Assembly: GCF_001941965.1 (NCBI RefSeq)
Contig: NZ_MKZO01000002.1
Span: 112,173 to 176,172 of the forward strand
From: Pseudomonas putida
Lineage (GTDB): Bacteria > Pseudomonadota > Gammaproteobacteria > Pseudomonadales > Pseudomonadaceae
DNA length: 64,000 bases
Direction: 5' to 3'
The position numbers and the translations under genes are program-made. The notes under the pieces were generated by a model, which was not told where the DNA came from, did not search any database, and saw nothing but the letters and a program-made list of their open reading frames with translations. Of this stretch, positions 17,437-25,812 are shown one piece after another; positions within the stretch are counted from its first letter, which is position 1; every line of letters begins with the position of its first letter.

Positions 17437-17678
17437 CATACAGGCACGGTCACCTGCGACGGCGATTGCGCAATCGCCAGCAAGGCCTTGGAGATCCGCA
17501 TGTTCAGCACGGCGTCACTGAGCATTTCCCGGTGCCGTGCATCGGGCGGGTCGGGAAGGTATGAGGTCTTGAGGATGGCTCTTGTAAGGTGCTCCACCGC
17601 GCGGGTGATGGCTTCTTCATGGGAGAGGCCGGGGCCGACGCAGAGGGCGGGAGGTGGATCGGGGACGAGCTTTTTCAT
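17436..17678 (-). CDS. Small conserved cassette protein, copy 2 (80 residues, unknown function)
   Basis: This is nearly identical to the product of 15620-15862; differences are confined to the last residues. The start MKKLVPDPP is at 17678. The upstream base sequence differs from copy 1 for about 45 bases (ACGAGAGATACGCC before the ATG), then similarity resumes in the structured leader. Near identity beside the diverged ORF B suggests recent duplication, conversion, or strong selection on this short protein. Confidence 0.75.
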   Translation of the reverse strand: MKKLVPDPPPALCVGPGLSHEEAITRAVEHLTRAILKTSYLPDPPDARHREMLSDAVLNMRISKALLAIAQSPSQVTVPV

Positions 17679-17721
17679 GGCGTATCTCTCGTAGTAGAAA
17701 CGATCGGATCGCCACTTTTCG

Positions 17722-17852
17722 CTGCTAAACAATGGGTGGCGACTGTACGTGGGTTAGCAGACCGAGCTACGAGAATCCCGGCGCACCCGAAGATGCCCCA
17801 CGCACAGCCGCCATGAAAGGTTGCTGGTGATTTCGTAGTTTCGGACTGCTAA
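17722..17852 (-). ncRNA. Structured leader RNA upstream of the small cassette gene, copy 2
   Basis: The three CTGCTAA/TTAGCAG blocks (17722-17728, 17754-17760, 17846-17852) are kept. The inner stem is now CTACGAGA/TTTCGTAG instead of ATGAGCAAAC/GTTTGCTCAT. The UUCG hairpin stem reads GCAUC-UUCG-GGUGC on the minus strand instead of GCGCC-UUCG-GGCGC, keeping every pair. The long arm TGGCGGCTGTGCG still matches the downstream CGTACAGTCGCCA with G-U pairs. Compensatory changes support a real RNA (or single-strand DNA) structure. Confidence 0.65.
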
Positions 17853-18017
17853 TCCGGTCATCGATGTGCGACGACCGGCGAAGACTAGGCAGCGTTTCCA
17901 CATGACGCAACCACCAAGAGGGGTCGGGGAGTATGCTTGGGAAATTGCCTACAAGAAAGTCGGAAATCGGTGAAGTTTCAGGCTGATATGCAACAGTTTA
18001 TGGATGGGTTGTTCATC

Positions 18018-18116
18018 CGGGCCTCATCGCTGGCAAGCCAGCTCCCACAGGGTCCGCGTCGGACATCAATGCTGTGACTGGCCCAGAACCCTGTGGCTGG
18101 CTTGCCAGCGAGCCAC
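18018..18116. repeat. REP pair (inward-facing, second arm degenerate) closing cassette copy 2
   Basis: GGGCCTCATCGCTGGCAAGC is intact; the opposite arm reads CCTGTGGCTGGCTTGCCAGCG, with GAGC missing after GTGG. It separates the cassette array from the methyltransferase gene. Confidence 0.88.
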
Positions 18117-18120
18117 CCCC

Positions 18121-19323
18121 TCAAATCAATCCATCCGCCCGCAACAACGTCTCCAGGCAATGCTCCGAAACCCCATAGAACGCCTTCAACTCGGCAATCT
18201 TCCCCAGCAACACCGCCGGATCCCCCGTCTCCTTGCGCTTGGTCGCCAGGATCATCTTGTTCTTGTTGGTGTGCTCCAACGAAATGAACTCGAACACCTT
18301 GGTCTCATACCCGCACGCTTCCAGGTACAACGCCCGCAGGCTGTCGGTGAGCATTTCGGCCTGCTGCCCCAGGTGCAATCCATATTGCAGCATCGGCTTG
18401 AGCAAGCCCGGGCTGCTCAGTTGCGGGCGGATCTGCTTGTGGCAGCACGGCGAGCACATGATGATCGCGGCACCACAGCGAATACCGGTGTGGATCGCGT
18501 AGTCGGTGGCGATATCGCAGGCATGCAGGGCGATCATCACGTCGATCTGCGCCGGCACCACGCTGCGCACGTCACCCTGCTCGAAGACCAGCCCCGGATG
18601 CTCCAAGTGACTGGCGGCCTTGTTGCACAGCTCGACCATGTCCGCGCGCAGTTCCACACCGGTGACCTGCGCCGGACGCTGCAAGGTGTTGCTCAGGTAG
18701 TCGTGGATGGCGAAGGTCAGGTAACCCTTGCCCGAACCGAAATCCGCCACCCGCACCGGCTGTTCGGCCGGCAACGCCACGCTGTTGAAGGCATGGGAAA
18801 ACACTTCGATGAACTTGTTGATCTGCTTCCACTTGCGCGACATCGCCGGGATCAGCGCCTGCTGCTTGTCGGTGACACCCAGGTCGTGGAGGAACGGGCG
18901 GCTCAGTTCCAGGTAGCGTTTCTTCTCGCGGTCATGCTCGCCCGCCGCGACCTGGCGCACCTGCTGCGCAGCGTTGCGGTGGAGCATGGGCTTGCCCTTC
19001 TTGCTGAACTCCAACTGCACTTCGTCCGCCAGGCTGAGCAGGTGGGCGTTGCGGAACGACCCCGGCAGCCATTCGCCGATCTGCACCAACGCTTCGTCCA
19101 GCGCCAGGTTGCGGGTGATGTCGCGGGTCTTGTAGCGGTAGACGAATTGCAGGCTCGGCGTGCCCTTGACGGTCAGCGGCTTGGCGGTGATGCGCTGCAG
19201 CTCGGCTTCGGCGCCAACGTGACGGGCCAGCACCAGCTTGACCAGGGATTGCTGTTGCAGGGCGTCGGCGAGCAGAGCGAGAAACTGCGCGCGGGCATCC
19301 GGCGCGGTGGAAGTAGCAGACAT
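18121..19323 (-). CDS. Class I SAM-dependent methyltransferase (Methyltransf_32 type)
   Basis: A 400-residue cytosolic protein starting MSATSTAPD at 19323; the open frame to 19383 adds a non-conserved extension. The N-terminal 170 residues are a family-specific domain. The SAM-binding motif I is VADFGSGKGYLTFA, followed by GVELRADMVELCNKAA, then FEQGDVRSV, LHACDIATDYAI and a cysteine pair in MCSPCCHKQ. This combination resembles PF13679 proteins related to eukaryotic METTL25/GSTCD. The substrate (RNA or protein) is unknown. It is transcribed alone, away from the TPM genes. Confidence 0.82.
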   Translation of the reverse strand: MSATSTAPDARAQFLALLADALQQQSLVKLVLARHVGAEAELQRITAKPLTVKGTPSLQFVYRYKTRDITRNLALDEALVQIGEWLPGSFRNAHLLSLADEVQLEFSKKGKPMLHRNAAQQVRQVAAGEHDREKKRYLELSRPFLHDLGVTDKQQALIPAMSRKWKQINKFIEVFSHAFNSVALPAEQPVRVADFGSGKGYLTFAIHDYLSNTLQRPAQVTGVELRADMVELCNKAASHLEHPGLVFEQGDVRSVVPAQIDVMIALHACDIATDYAIHTGIRCGAAIIMCSPCCHKQIRPQLSSPGLLKPMLQYGLHLGQQAEMLTDSLRALYLEACGYETKVFEFISLEHTNKNKMILATKRKETGDPAVLLGKIAELKAFYGVSEHCLETLLRADGLI

Positions 19324-19401
19324 GGGAATGGGGTGCCTAGGGTTCAATGCCGGGCATTTTACGTGGATGCCCGGCCAGCGCACAGGTTTTCGATCAGCGC
19401 G

Positions 19402-20019
19402 TCAATTCAGCAGGACCAGGCGGTTGGGCAGTTCGTTGCGCTGGCTGGTGGCCGGTACGTGGGCCTTGAGCAGTTCACCGCAGGCGCCGATGCAGGTGAG
19501 GAAACCTTCGAGGGTCTGCCCGCCGCGAACCTGGGCGGTGAAGGTGGCGACGATGGCGTCCCAGACGTGGTTCTCCAGGCATGCGGCGATGCCGTCGTCC
19601 ACCAGGATCTCGACGTAGCGCTCGGCCTCGCAGACGAAGATCAGCACCCCGGTGCGGCCGGCAGTGTGGTGCAGGTTCTGTTCGAGGAACTGGCGGCGGG
19701 CCAGGTTCGACGCGCGCCACTGGCGAACCCGGCGCGGCACCAGGCGGCTGGTGAAGACGGGTAACCGCAGGATCAGGACCAGCACGATGAAGGTCAGCCA
19801 TTGGGTCAGCAGCAGGCCGTGGGCACTGAACCAGCCGGTGAGGTAGAAGAGCAATCCCGGCACCAGCAGCGCCAGCAGGCTGGCCCAGACCAGCGGGACA
19901 TAGGCGTAGTCGTCGGCGCTGCGGGCCAGGACGGTGACCAGCTCGGCGTCGGTTTCTCGCTCGGCGGCGGCGATGGCCTCGGCGACCTGGCGTTGCTGGA
20001 ATTCGTTGAGTAGTGCCAT
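19402..20019 (-). CDS. TPM-domain membrane protein (short paralogue)
   Basis: A 205-residue protein starting MALLNEFQQRQVAEAI at 20019 after AAGGAAGC; the longer frame runs through a REP and is rejected. The TPM domain begins at the N-terminus (IAAAERETDAELVTVLARSADDY), is interrupted by two hydrophobic segments near residues 45-90, and resumes with GVLIFVCEAERYVEILVDDGI. It is the last gene of a set LemA, YgcG-like TPM, this TPM on one strand, a common grouping. The role is probably in the membrane or periplasm; no enzymatic activity is established. Confidence 0.8.
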   Translation of the reverse strand: MALLNEFQQRQVAEAIAAAERETDAELVTVLARSADDYAYVPLVWASLLALLVPGLLFYLTGWFSAHGLLLTQWLTFIVLVLILRLPVFTSRLVPRRVRQWRASNLARRQFLEQNLHHTAGRTGVLIFVCEAERYVEILVDDGIAACLENHVWDAIVATFTAQVRGGQTLEGFLTCIGACGELLKAHVPATSQRNELPNRLVLLN

Positions 20020-20052
20020 GGAGCTTCCTTTGAACAGTTTCAGCCTCACCAC

Positions 20053-20154
20053 AGAACCCTGTGGGAGCTGGCTTGCCAGCGATGAGGCCAGCAGGAGCAA
20101 TGATGGTGTCTGTGAGGGCCCTATCGCTGGCAAGCCAGCTCCCACAGGGTTCTC
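20053..20154. repeat. REP inverted pair (outward-facing) between the two TPM genes
   Basis: AACCCTGTGGGAGCTGGCTT starts the element and its inverse ends it, the outward arrangement. It lies inside a probable operon, between the two TPM-domain genes, where it could set relative mRNA amounts. Confidence 0.92.
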
Positions 20155-20176
20155 CAGGGTCTGGGAGATAGTGAAA

Positions 20177-20917
20177 TTACCAACTACCGGAGGAGCCGCC
20201 GCCGCCGAAGCTGCCCCCTCCTCCACCAAAGCCGCCGCCACCGCCGCGACCACCACCCAGCCCGCCAAACCCGCCACCGAATCCGCCGCCCGGCCCACCC
20301 CGCCGGCCACCACCACCGCCGAGGCCCTGAAGATAAAGCACAACCACCACCATCACGATGAACAAGCCAATCATCCACAAAGGCGGCGGTCCGTTATCGC
20401 CCTCGGCGGAACTGACCCGGGACGGCTGCGCCAGCGGATTGCCGCCAAGCACCTGGAGGATCGCCGCACTGCCCTGGACGATCCCCTGGCTCATTTCTCC
20501 GCGCTTGAACGCCGGAAGAATGATGCGGTTGATGATCACCGAACTCTGCGCATCGGTGAGCAGCCCTTCCAGGCCATAACCCACCTCGATCCGCACCTTG
20601 CGCTGCTGCGGCGCGACGATCAGCAGGGCGCCGTTGTCCTTGCCCTTCTGGCCGATGCCCCAGTGCCGGCCGAGCTGGTAGCCATAGTCCTCGATGGGCA
20701 GGCCCTGCAAGTCAGGCAAGGTCACCACCACCACCTGCTCGCCCGTGGCCTGTTCATGGGCTTCGAGCATCTGCGTCAGCTGCGCCCGGGTGTGGGCGTC
20801 AAGCAGGTTGGCGTCGTCCACCACCCGGCCACTGAGCGGCGGGAAGGTCACCTCGGCACGCACCACCAGCGCTGCCAGCATCAGCGCCAGCAGCATAAGG
20901 GCCTTGAACCCGCGCAT
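20177..20917 (-). CDS. TPM-domain protein with glycine-rich tail (YgcG-like)
   Basis: A 246-residue membrane-anchored protein. It has an N-terminal signal sequence (ALMLLALMLAALVVRAE) and a periplasmic TPM domain with GRVVDDANLLDAHTRAQL, EQVVVVTLPDLQG and RKVRIEVGYGLEGLLTDA. A membrane helix follows (MIGLFIVMVVVVLYLQG, near residue 190), then a glycine-rich tail ending SSGSW. The coding sequence starts inside the LemA stop codon (TGATG), so the two are coupled. LemA plus YgcG-like TPM pairs are widespread; their biochemical role is not firmly known. Confidence 0.88.
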   Translation of the reverse strand: MRGFKALMLLALMLAALVVRAEVTFPPLSGRVVDDANLLDAHTRAQLTQMLEAHEQATGEQVVVVTLPDLQGLPIEDYGYQLGRHWGIGQKGKDNGALLIVAPQQRKVRIEVGYGLEGLLTDAQSSVIINRIILPAFKRGEMSQGIVQGSAAILQVLGGNPLAQPSRVSSAEGDNGPPPLWMIGLFIVMVVVVLYLQGLGGGGGRRGGPGGGFGGGFGGLGGGRGGGGGFGGGGGSFGGGGSSGSW

Positions 20918-21513
20918 CAGAATTTCACTTCAGGCGCTTTGTCGGCATTGGCGCTGGTGGCCTCGAAGCTTTCACGCAGCGGCAGGTCGCTGTACATCAG
21001 GCTGTGCCAGATGCGCCCGGGGAAGGTGCGGATCTCGGTGTTGTACTTCTGCACCGCCGCGATGAAGTCCTTGCGCGCCACGGCAATGCGATTTTCCGTA
21101 CCTTCGAGCTGGGACTGCAAGGCCAGGAAGTTCTGGTCGGCCTTGAGGTTGGGGTACTGCTCGGCCACCACCATCAGCCGGCTCAAGGCGCCGGTCAGTT
21201 GGGTCTGGGCCGCCTGGAACTGCTTGAGCTTTTCCGGATCATCGAGGGTTTTCGCGTCCACCTGGATCGACGTGGCCTTGGCCCGGGCCTCGATCACCGC
21301 CGTAAGGGTGTCCTGCTCATGTCTGGCATAGCCCTTCACGGTCTCCACCAGGTTGGGAATCAGGTCGGCACGCCGCTGGTACTGGTTCTGCACCTGGCCC
21401 CAGGCGGCCTTCACTTGCTCGTCGTAGCTGGGAATGTTGTTGATGCCGCAGCCGGCCAGCAGGCTGGCGAGCAGGATCAGCACCCAGGTTTTGCCACGGG
21501 TGATTGCAACCAT
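20917..21513 (-). CDS. lemA: LemA-family lipoprotein
   Basis: A 198-residue protein with a lipobox LLAGC near residue 22, so it is probably acylated and held in a membrane facing the periplasm. The LemA body has YDEQVKAAWGQVQNQYQRRADLIPNLVETVKGYA, then long helices with coiled-coil character (LSRLMVVAEQYPNLKAD; RIAVARKDFIAAVQKYN). This is the LemA of the four-helix COG1704 family, not the GacS sensor kinase once also called LemA. It heads the LemA/TPM/TPM operon. Confidence 0.88.
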   Translation of the reverse strand: MVAITRGKTWVLILLASLLAGCGINNIPSYDEQVKAAWGQVQNQYQRRADLIPNLVETVKGYARHEQDTLTAVIEARAKATSIQVDAKTLDDPEKLKQFQAAQTQLTGALSRLMVVAEQYPNLKADQNFLALQSQLEGTENRIAVARKDFIAAVQKYNTEIRTFPGRIWHSLMYSDLPLRESFEATSANADKAPEVKF

Positions 21514-21698
21514 CGTGTGAAGCTCCTTGTTTATCCGTTTGCCGCTGTACTTGAGGCATAATCCGTGACCGCTGCTGGCGTGTACGGGTTCAACCAGCTA
21601 AAAACGTGCCCCAGTAGACTACAACAATAGCCGTTCCCCCAATTTCGGCTGGCCGGTACCGCCCGTGAATACCGGTGTGAGCCACGAGAACAGAATTC

Positions 21699-23996
21699 AT
21701 GAAGAAACTGTGTTTGCTGGGCCTGCTCGTCAGCCTGGCCAGTCAGGTCGCCCTGGCCGATACCTCCGCCGCCGCCGCACACTTGCAGGCGAAGAAGGCC
21801 TTCGTCGACAACCTGCTGGGCCAGATGACCCAGGACGAGAAGATCGGCCAGTTGCGCCTGATCTCCATCGGCCCGGAAATGCCCCGGGAGAAGATCCGCG
21901 AGGAAATCGCCGCCGGCCGTATCGGCGGCACCTTCAACTCGCGCACCGCCCCGGAGAACCGGCCGATGCAGGACGCCGCCATGCGCAGCCGCCTGAAGAT
22001 CCCGATGTTCTTCGCCTACGACACCATCCACGGCAACCGCACCATCTTCCCGATCGGCCTGGGCATGGCCTCGTCCTGGGACATGCAGGCCATCGCCACC
22101 GTCGGCCGCACCTCGGCCGTCGAAGCCGCCGCCGATTCCCTCGACATGACCTTCGCGCCCATGGTCGACATCGCCCGTGACCCGCGCTGGGGCCGCACCA
22201 GCGAAGGCTTCGGCGAAGACACCTACCTGACCTCGAAGATCGGCAAGGTGATGGTCGAGTCGTTCCAGGGCAAGAGCCCGGCCGAGCACGACAGCATCAT
22301 GGCCATCGTCAAGCACTTCGCCCTGTACGGCGCGGTGGAAGGCGGGCGCGACTACAACACGGTCGATATGAGCCTGCCGAAGATGTACAACGACTACCTG
22401 CCGCCCTACCGCGCGGCGATCGACGCCGGTGCCGGCGGCGTGATGGTGGCGCTGAACTCGATCAACGGCGTGCCGGCCACCTCCAACACCTGGCTGATGA
22501 ACGACCTGCTGCGCAAGGAGTGGGGCTTCGATGGCGTGACCATCAGCGACCACGGCGCGATCCAGGAACTGATCCGCCACGGCGTGGCCCGCGACGGTCG
22601 TGAGGCGGCGAAGCTGGCGATCAAGGCCGGCATCGACATGAGCATGAACGACACCCTGTACGGCGAAGAGCTGCCCGGCCTGCTCAAGTCCGGCGAAGTC
22701 AGCCAGGCCGAGCTGGACCAGGCCGTGCGTGAAGTGCTGGGCGCCAAGTACGACATGGGCCTGTTCAAGGATCCGTACGTGCGCATCGGCAAGGCCGAGA
22801 ACGATGTCCCGGACTACTACGCCGATGCCCGCCTGCACCGCGACGCCGCCCGCGACGTGGCACGCCGTGGCCTGGTCCTCCTGGAAAACCGCGCGCAGAC
22901 CCTGCCGCTGAAGAAGAGCGGGACCATCGCCCTGGTCGGCCCGCTGGCCGATGCGCCGATCGACATGATGGGCAGCTGGGCCGCCGACGGTAAACCGGTG
23001 CACTCGGTGACCGTCCGCGAAGGCCTGCGCCGCGCCGTCGGCGACAAGGCGCAACTGGTCTACGCCAAGGGCTCGAACATCACCGGCGACAAGGCGATGT
23101 TCGACTACCTGAACTTCCTCAACTTCGACGCCCCGGAAATCGTCAACGACCCGCGTCCGGCCTCGGTACTGATCGACGAAGCGGTCAAGGCCGCCCAGGG
23201 CGCCGATGTGGTGGTGGCGGTGGTCGGCGAGTCCCGTGGCATGTCCCACGAGTCGTCTAGCCGCACCACCCTGGAAATCCCGACGGTACAGCGCGACCTG
23301 ATCAAGGCCCTGAAGGCCACCGGCAAGCCGCTGGTGCTGGTGCTGATGAACGGCCGCCCGCTGTCGATCGGCTGGGAACGCGAGCAGGCCGACGCCATCC
23401 TCGAAACCTGGTTCTCCGGCACCGAGGGCGGCAACGCCATCGCCGACGTGCTGTTCGGCGACTACAACCCGTCGGGCAAGCTGCCGATCACCTTCCCGCG
23501 CTCCGTCGGCCAGATCCCGATGTACTACAACCATATGCGCATCGGCCGGCCGTTCACCCCGGGCAAGCCGGGCAACTACACCTCGCAGTACTTCGAGGAG
23601 CCGAATGGCCCGCTGTACCCGTTCGGCTATGGCCTGAGCTACACCGACTTCTCGGTGTTGCCGCTGACCTTGTCGGGCAAGACCCTGAAGAAAGGCGCCA
23701 GCCTGGAAGCCAGCGTCAAGGTGAAGAACACCGGCAAGCGTGACGGCGAGACCGTGGTCCAGCTGTACGTGCAGGACGTTGCCGCGTCGATGAGCCGGCC
23801 GGTCAAGGAACTGAAGAACTTCCAGAAGATCCTGCTCAAGGCGGGTGAAGAACGCACGGTGACCTTCCGCATCAGCGAGGACGACCTGAAGTTCTACAAC
23901 AGCCAGTTGAAGTACGCCGCCGAAGCGGGCGAGTTCAACGTGCAGGTCGGCCTGGATTCCGAGTCGGTGCAGCAGCAGAGCTTCGAGCTGCTGTAA
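21699..23996 (+). CDS. bglX: Periplasmic beta-glucosidase, GH3 family (BglX)
   Basis: A 765-residue secreted enzyme with a signal peptide (MKKLCLLGLLVSLASQVALA). The GH3 N-terminal barrel includes FAYDTIHGNRTIFPIGLG and VDIARDPRWGRTSEGFGEDTYL, and the nucleophile Asp lies in VTISDHGAIQEL (about residue 284). The C-terminal sandwich has LVLLENRAQTLPLKK, and a fibronectin III-like domain ends the protein (VKNTGKRDGETVVQLYV). It hydrolyses beta-glucosides in the periplasm. The order bglX, two-component pair, kgtP resembles the P. putida locus as I remember it. Full length and intact. Confidence 0.93.
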   Translation: MKKLCLLGLLVSLASQVALADTSAAAAHLQAKKAFVDNLLGQMTQDEKIGQLRLISIGPEMPREKIREEIAAGRIGGTFNSRTAPENRPMQDAAMRSRLKIPMFFAYDTIHGNRTIFPIGLGMASSWDMQAIATVGRTSAVEAAADSLDMTFAPMVDIARDPRWGRTSEGFGEDTYLTSKIGKVMVESFQGKSPAEHDSIMAIVKHFALYGAVEGGRDYNTVDMSLPKMYNDYLPPYRAAIDAGAGGVMVALNSINGVPATSNTWLMNDLLRKEWGFDGVTISDHGAIQELIRHGVARDGREAAKLAIKAGIDMSMNDTLYGEELPGLLKSGEVSQAELDQAVREVLGAKYDMGLFKDPYVRIGKAENDVPDYYADARLHRDAARDVARRGLVLLENRAQTLPLKKSGTIALVGPLADAPIDMMGSWAADGKPVHSVTVREGLRRAVGDKAQLVYAKGSNITGDKAMFDYLNFLNFDAPEIVNDPRPASVLIDEAVKAAQGADVVVAVVGESRGMSHESSSRTTLEIPTVQRDLIKALKATGKPLVLVLMNGRPLSIGWEREQADAILETWFSGTEGGNAIADVLFGDYNPSGKLPITFPRSVGQIPMYYNHMRIGRPFTPGKPGNYTSQYFEEPNGPLYPFGYGLSYTDFSVLPLTLSGKTLKKGASLEASVKVKNTGKRDGETVVQLYVQDVAASMSRPVKELKNFQKILLKAGEERTVTFRISEDDLKFYNSQLKYAAEAGEFNVQVGLDSESVQQQSFELL

Positions 23997-24007
23997 GCGC
24001 CCTGCCC

Positions 24008-24034
24008 AAGGGGAAGCGCCGCGCGGCCTTCCCC
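24008..24034 (+). terminator. Hairpin between bglX and the sensor kinase gene
   Basis: GGGGAAG and CTTCCCC form a stem with a G/C-rich loop 14 bases after the bglX stop. No T-tract follows, so it may only attenuate or protect the mRNA. Confidence 0.45.
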
Positions 24035-24054
24035 ATCGCCCGGATGGCTTCTCC

Positions 24055-25812
24055 ATGTCCCTTTCATTTCGCACCTTGCGCCTGGGCCTGATCGTCCTGG
24101 TGATCGCCGCCGGCACCCTGATCGCCGCCGCCTGGGCCCGGCAACATGCCGAGCAGCAGGCAATGATCGAGGACGCCGGACGGGCCAGCCAGCAACTCGG
24201 GCTGTACGCCAACTCGCTGCATACCCTGATCGAACGCTACCGCGCCCTGCCGGCGGTGCTGGCCCTCGATCCCGAACTGATCAGCGCCCTGCGCGGCCCG
24301 GTCGAAGGGGCGACACAGGAGCATCTCAACCGCAAGCTGGAGCGCATCAACGGCGCGGCCAACTCCTCGACCCTGGAACTGCTCGACCGCAGCGGGCTGG
24401 CCGTGGCGGCCAGCAACTGGCAGTTGCCGACCACCTATGTCGGGCACAACTACGGTTTTCGCCCGTACTTCAAACAGACCCGCAGCCAGGGCACCGGGCG
24501 TTTCTATGCGGTGGGCGTGACCAGCGGGATTCCCGGCTACTTCCTGTCCAGCGCGGTGACCGACGAACAGCAGGGCTTTCTCGGCGCCATGGTGGTCAAG
24601 CTGGAGTTTCCCGAACTGGAGCGCGAGTGGCGCCAGGGCAACGATGTGGTGCTGGTCAGCGATTCACGCGGGATCATCTTCATCGCCAACCAGGACGGCT
24701 GGCGCTATCGCAAGCTGAATACCCTTTCAGCCCATGACTTCAACGAGCTGGAGCAGACCCGGCAGTACGACAAGCAGGCCCTGGTCCCGCTGCAACGCCA
24801 GGTGCTGGAACGCTTCGACGACAACAGCAACCTGGTCCGCGTCCAGGGCCCGCAAGGCCCGGTGGACTACCTGTGGGAGAGCTTGCCGCTAGTCAGCGAC
24901 GGCTGGACCCTGCACCTGCTGCGCCAGCCGCAGACCGGCAATGACGGGCGCAATGCGGCGCTGGCCGCGGCGGCGGTGTGGCTGAGCCTGGTGTTCGCCG
25001 TGCTCTTCGTCAGCCAGCGCCTGCGCCTGGCCCGCCTGCGCCAGCGCAGCCGCGAAGAACTGAAGCAACTGGTGGAAGAACGCACCCGCGACCTGCGCAC
25101 CGCCCAGGAAGGCCTGGTGCAATCGACCAAGCTGGCGGCGCTGGGGCAGATGTCCGCTGCCCTCGCCCACGAGCTGAACCAGCCGCTGACCGCCCAGCGC
25201 ATGCAACTGGCGACCCTGCGCCTGCTGCTGGACCACGACCGCATCGACGACGCGCGCCAGGCTCTGCTGCCGCTGGAACAGATGCTCACGCGCATGGCCT
25301 CGCTCACCGGCCACCTGAAGACCTTCGCCCGCAACAGCCCCAGCGGCCTGCGCGAACGGCTGGACCTGGCCACGGTGGTGGATCACGCCCTGCAACTGCT
25401 GGATGCGCGGATTCGTGCCGAGGGCGTCAGCACCGCGCTTTACCTGGCACGGCCGGCCTGGGTGCGCGGCGATGCCATCCGCCTGGAACAGGTGCTGATC
25501 AACCTGCTGCACAACGCCCTCGACGCCATGCTCGACAAGGGCTTCCGCCGCCTGGAAATCCGCATCGACAGCGAGGCCGACGGCTGGCGCCTGAGCGTGC
25601 TCGACAGCGGCGGCGGCATCGCCCCGGAGCACCTGGGCAATGTCTTCGACCCGTTCTTCACCACCAAGCCGGTGGGCGAAGGGCTGGGGCTGGGCCTGGC
25701 GATTTCCTATGGCATCATCCACGAGGCCGGCAGCCGCCTGGTGGTGGACAACCAGCCGGGCGGTGCGCGGTTCAGCTTTACCCTTCCCCGTGATCCGGAG
25801 CCTGTATGTTGA
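24055..25812 (+). CDS. DctB-type sensor histidine kinase (dicarboxylate sensing)
   Basis: A 585-residue inner-membrane kinase. Helix 1 is near residues 10-28, a periplasmic Cache-like sensor follows ([32 protein letters not shown]), and helix 2 is near 300-320. The dimerisation box [15 protein letters not shown] has the phosphorylated His at about 372. The ATPase part has [40 protein letters not shown]. The architecture is that of DctB/MifS, sensors of C4 or C5 dicarboxylates. It overlaps the response regulator gene by seven bases, and kgtP lies downstream, which points to alpha-ketoglutarate as a likely signal. Confidence 0.88.
   Translation: MSLSFRTLRLGLIVLVIAAGTLIAAAWARQHAEQQAMIEDAGRASQQLGLYANSLHTLIERYRALPAVLALDPELISALRGPVEGATQEHLNRKLERINGAANSSTLELLDRSGLAVAASNWQLPTTYVGHNYGFRPYFKQTRSQGTGRFYAVGVTSGIPGYFLSSAVTDEQQGFLGAMVVKLEFPELEREWRQGNDVVLVSDSRGIIFIANQDGWRYRKLNTLSAHDFNELEQTRQYDKQALVPLQRQVLERFDDNSNLVRVQGPQGPVDYLWESLPLVSDGWTLHLLRQPQTGNDGRNAALAAAAVWLSLVFAVLFVSQRLRLARLRQRSREELKQLVEERTRDLRTAQEGLVQSTKLAALGQMSAALAHELNQPLTAQRMQLATLRLLLDHDRIDDARQALLPLEQMLTRMASLTGHLKTFARNSPSGLRERLDLATVVDHALQLLDARIRAEGVSTALYLARPAWVRGDAIRLEQVLINLLHNALDAMLDKGFRRLEIRIDSEADGWRLSVLDSGGGIAPEHLGNVFDPFFTTKPVGEGLGLGLAISYGIIHEAGSRLVVDNQPGGARFSFTLPRDPEPVC

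Larger units (their letters stand above)
16292..18017. repeat. Cassette copy 2 of the tandemly repeated unit
   Basis: This copy has the same order as copy 1: conserved leader (16330-16442), variable ORF, bidirectional terminator, small minus-strand gene, structured leader and conserved distal part. It ends at another REP pair. Confidence 0.9.

Noticed and set aside
14371..18017. CRISPR array
   Set aside because: The repeats are long and dispersed, with no short regular spacers, and no cas gene is present.
14346..18116. Prophage or integrative element
   Set aside because: No integrase, phage structural gene, tRNA target or attachment repeat is visible; borders are REP sequences only.
20020..20343. 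N-terminal extension of the short TPM protein
   Set aside because: It is encoded by a REP element and by antisense of the glycine-rich tail of the neighbouring gene; the start at 20019 has a clear ribosome-binding site.
20917..21513. LemA as the GacS sensor kinase
   Set aside because: The protein is a 198-residue lipoprotein of the COG1704 family with no kinase motifs.
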